In this document: positions 16,472 through 18,034 of the stretch, piece by piece
How positions within the stretch are numbered: position 1 is the first letter of the stretch
How the letters are laid out: each line of letters opens with the position of its first letter
Origin: CAXMST01 sp032122625
Lineage (GTDB): Bacteria > Actinomycetota > Thermoleophilia > Solirubrobacterales > 70-9
Length of the DNA: 18,034 bases
NCBI GenBank assembly: GCA_032122625.1
Contig: JAQBGG010000056.1
Span: 1-18,034 of the forward strand
Direction: 5' to 3'
Program-made: the position numbers and the translations under genes
Notes under the pieces: model-generated
The model's database searches: none
Told to the model about the DNA's origin: nothing
What the model saw: only the letters and a program-made list of their open reading frames with translations

Positions 16472-16855
16472 TTGGATCCCAGCCAGCTGAAAAGGTTTTC
16501 CCTGTTCGAGGGCGTCGAGGACGAGAAGCTCGCCAAGATCGCGGTGTTCACCCAGCTCGTGGAGTTCCCCGAGGGCAAGGTGATCATCGAGGAGGGCGGC
16601 TACGCCAACGACTTCTACGCGATCGAGGAGGGCACGGTGCAGGTCACCAAGGCCGGCGAGAAGGTCGCAACGTTGGGCGCGGGCGACGTCTTCGGCGAGC
16701 AGGGCCTGCTCGAGCGCCAGGAGCGCTCCGCCTCGGTGATCGCCGAGACCGTCGTCCGGGCGTTGAAGATCGAGCATTGGGAGCTATCGCGCATGCGCAA
16801 GGCAATGCCCGAGGTCGTCGAGGACCTGCTGAAGACGGTTCAGAGCCGCGACTGA
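16472..16855 (+). CDS. Stand-alone cyclic nucleotide-binding domain protein
   Basis: This 127-residue protein is one cyclic-nucleotide-binding fold and little else. The N-terminus LKRFSLFEGVEDEKL and the EGKVIIEEGGYANDFYAI stretch are typical. The phosphate-binding cassette FGEQGLLERQERSASV (74-89) keeps Glu76 and the key Arg85, with Gly at a position usually Ala. Binding of cAMP or a similar ligand is therefore plausible. There is no DNA-binding helix-turn-helix and no kinase or channel domain, so it would need a partner. The TTG start at 16472 is set by a near-perfect GGAGGAG six bases upstream. The last residues (about 105-127) are a charged helix. Confidence 0.92.
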   Translation: MDPSQLKRFSLFEGVEDEKLAKIAVFTQLVEFPEGKVIIEEGGYANDFYAIEEGTVQVTKAGEKVATLGAGDVFGEQGLLERQERSASVIAETVVRALKIEHWELSRMRKAMPEVVEDLLKTVQSRD

Positions 16856-16907
16856 ATCCAGGCAGAGCGCGATCCTCGTCCGCGGCGCCCCCCGCCGGGA
16901 TAGGCAC

Positions 16908-16913
16908 TAGAGT
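16908..16913 (+). promoter_or_regulatory. Candidate -10 box upstream of the cobalamin riboswitch
   Basis: TAGAGT fits a TAnnnT -10 box and lies 14 bases before the first pairing base of the riboswitch, which suits a transcript beginning just ahead of the aptamer. No clear -35 box is visible in the GC-rich stretch before it. Confidence 0.35.
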
Positions 16914-16926
16914 GAGTCGCGAAATA

Positions 16927-17100
16927 CGGTCGGTGTTCAGGGAAGTCCGGTGAGATTCCGGCACGGTCCCGCCACTGTGACCGGGTGAGGTTGTCGTAGG
17001 CCCGGGGTTCAGGCCCCGGAACGAGCCAGCCACTGGATCGCGACGCGATCCGGGAAGGCGCGGCAACAGTCCCGTAAGTCAGGAGACCTGGCTCCGGCCG
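16927..17100 (+). promoter_or_regulatory. Cobalamin (B12) riboswitch
   Basis: The conserved pieces appear in order. A closing stem CGGTCGG (16927-16933) pairs with CCGGCCG (17094-17100). The early core GGGAAGTCCGGTGAGA begins at 16940, GCCACTG occurs at 16971-16977 and again at 17029-17035, and the diagnostic B12 box AGTCAGGAGACCTGGC is at 17077-17092. These match the adenosylcobalamin-type aptamer. It lies 72 bases after the cyclic-nucleotide gene and 33 bases before the ATG of the secreted protein, so it should lower that gene's expression when cobalamin is plentiful. Confidence 0.95.
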
Positions 17101-17111
17101 AGCCGATGTAA

Positions 17112-17128
17112 ACCCTCGAGGAAAGGGT
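17112..17128 (+). promoter_or_regulatory. Ribosome-binding-site hairpin, likely riboswitch expression platform
   Basis: ACCCT (17112-17116) can pair with AGGGT (17124-17128) around the loop CGAGGAA, which is part of the likely ribosome binding site (GAGGAAAGG, about 7 bases before the ATG). No terminator-like hairpin with a T run lies between aptamer and start. Control of translation rather than transcription is therefore the simpler reading. Confidence 0.45.
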
Positions 17129-17133
17129 GGCCT

Positions 17134-18034
17134 ATGCCCACACACCTCTCACGTCTGCGCTGGGCCCTGCTCGCCTGCTCTGCAACGGCGCTCATGTTCA
17201 GCTCGGCCGCGGTCGCGGCCAACAAGACCGGCGCCTCGCTGCGCGTCGTCGACTCGGCCGGCAAGACCCTCGCCGAGCACTACCAATACACCGGCAAGAC
17301 CAGGGTCAAGACCAGCCCCAAGGCCGACTGCTTCGGCGACGGCACCGAGGGCTCGGGAAAGAGGTACAGGCTGTCTGAGCCGAGCGCGACCGGCCTGCTC
17401 AGCCACGGCTCGCAGTATCAGAGCAAGCTGAGGCCGCTGCAGCTGACGGACGCGTTCTTCCCCGACTTCGGGCTGGGCGTCTGCGCGATCGGTGGCAGGA
17501 GCGAGCCGAACGGCTTCTGGTATCTGAAGCGCAACCACGTTGGCGCCACCGTCGCGGGCGATCTGTTGCCGGTCAAAGGCCGGGACGAGATCCTCTGGTA
17601 CCTGATCGAGGATTTCAGCGAGCCGACCCCGGCCGAGTTGACGATCAAGGCCGACAACACCGTCGTCAAGGGCGCTCCGATCGAGGTCCGGGCGTTCGAG
17701 TACGACGACGTCGGCAAGAAGCGCCCGGCCGAGGGCGTCCGCTTCAAAGGCACCGGTGTGCAAACAGGTGCCGACGGTAGGGCCGAGGTTCCGGCCCAGG
17801 GCGCCAGCACCCGGCTAAAGGGGACTCGCGACGATGCGATCCCCTCCAACCGGCTCGAGATCTGCCAGGTTCAGCGCTTGTCCCAGTGTCCGGACGACCA
17901 CACGCTCGATGTTCGTGGGACTGACCAGCGCGATCGGATCAAGCTCCCGAAGGGAGGTCCGGCGGTGGTCAACGCCTACGGCGGCCGCGACAAGGTCGAT
18001 ATTCGCCGGGTTCTCGAGTCGGGTCCGCCGATCA
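17134..18034 (+). CDS. Secreted protein with DUF4430-like (transcobalamin-like) region, 3' end outside window
   Basis: The frame starting at the ATG at 17134 is open to the window end (300 codons). Residues 1-29 are a classic signal peptide with positive RLR, a hydrophobic core and an AVAA cleavage site. Residues about 34-160 resemble DUF4430: SLRVVDSAGK at the start, then GFWYLKRNHVGATVAGDLLPVK and GRDEILWYL, matching the W-x-Y...G-x-GD...W-x-Y pattern. Residues about 165-250 look like an Ig-like or repeat-type surface domain, with TGADGRAEV and DDAIPSNRLEICQ. The end (RGTDQRDRIKLP...NAYGGRDKVDIR) looks like degenerate RTX-type repeats. Control by a B12 riboswitch suggests extracellular cobalamin binding or capture. 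GAGGAAAGG precedes the start. The DUF4430 call is by eye. Confidence 0.75.
   Translation, partial: MPTHLSRLRWALLACSATALMFSSAAVAANKTGASLRVVDSAGKTLAEHYQYTGKTRVKTSPKADCFGDGTEGSGKRYRLSEPSATGLLSHGSQYQSKLRPLQLTDAFFPDFGLGVCAIGGRSEPNGFWYLKRNHVGATVAGDLLPVKGRDEILWYLIEDFSEPTPAELTIKADNTVVKGAPIEVRAFEYDDVGKKRPAEGVRFKGTGVQTGADGRAEVPAQGASTRLKGTRDDAIPSNRLEICQVQRLSQCPDDHTLDVRGTDQRDRIKLPKGGPAVVNAYGGRDKVDIRRVLESGPPI

Noticed and set aside
17127..17378. Alternative 83-residue frame after the riboswitch
   Set aside because: Its product is Arg/Gln-rich and has no signal peptide. The frame from the ATG at 17134 gives a clean signal peptide and stays open to the window end.

Overview
The window looks like chromosomal DNA from a high-GC actinobacterium. 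The protein sequences and gene content (acetoacetyl-CoA synthetase, DUF2267, paired LemA/DUF2207, frequent GTG and TTG starts, 4-base GTGA overlaps) suggest the Thermoleophilia/Solirubrobacterales. That placement is inferred from protein style; no marker gene is present. I see no insertion sequence, phage gene, tRNA, rRNA or CRISPR array, and no gap without a gene exceeds 300 bases.

Layout. Positions 1-378 (+) hold the end of a catalase-family gene, which meets a TetR regulator (375-1001, -) tail to tail. Next on the minus strand are acetoacetyl-CoA synthetase (1085-3007) and a small coiled-coil protein (3147-3491). Positions 3716-11132 (-) form a tight six-gene operon, transcribed as DUF2267 protein, 2-oxoacid:acceptor oxidoreductase gamma, alpha and beta subunits, a GltD-like flavoprotein fused to a two-cluster ferredoxin, and PEP synthase. 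A hairpin at 11229-11270 separates it from a second minus-strand pair: a beta-keto acid cleavage enzyme (BKACE, 12173-13057) overlapping a two-domain universal stress protein (11271-12176). An HSDL2/AtuG-like SDR (13126-13953, +) diverges from BKACE. LemA (15766-16344, -) overlaps a DUF2207 membrane protein (13955-15769, -). A one-domain cyclic-nucleotide-binding protein (16472-16855, +) follows. The window ends with a clear cobalamin riboswitch (16927-17100, +) in front of a secreted protein with a DUF4430-like (transcobalamin-like) region, cut off by the window end.

How the genes may work together. The six-gene operon can interconvert acetyl-CoA and pyruvate, passing electrons to or from NAD(P)H through the fused flavoprotein/ferredoxin, and PEP synthase turns pyruvate into PEP. 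This would be a gluconeogenic or anaplerotic entry from C2 units. BKACE consumes acetyl-CoA and a beta-keto acid and releases acetoacetate, which acetoacetyl-CoA synthetase can reactivate. The window therefore centres on acetyl-CoA, acetoacetate and pyruvate, with a stress protein translationally tied to one branch. The cobalamin-controlled secreted protein is a separate theme and the most promising place for an undescribed system: an extracellular B12-binding or capture protein.
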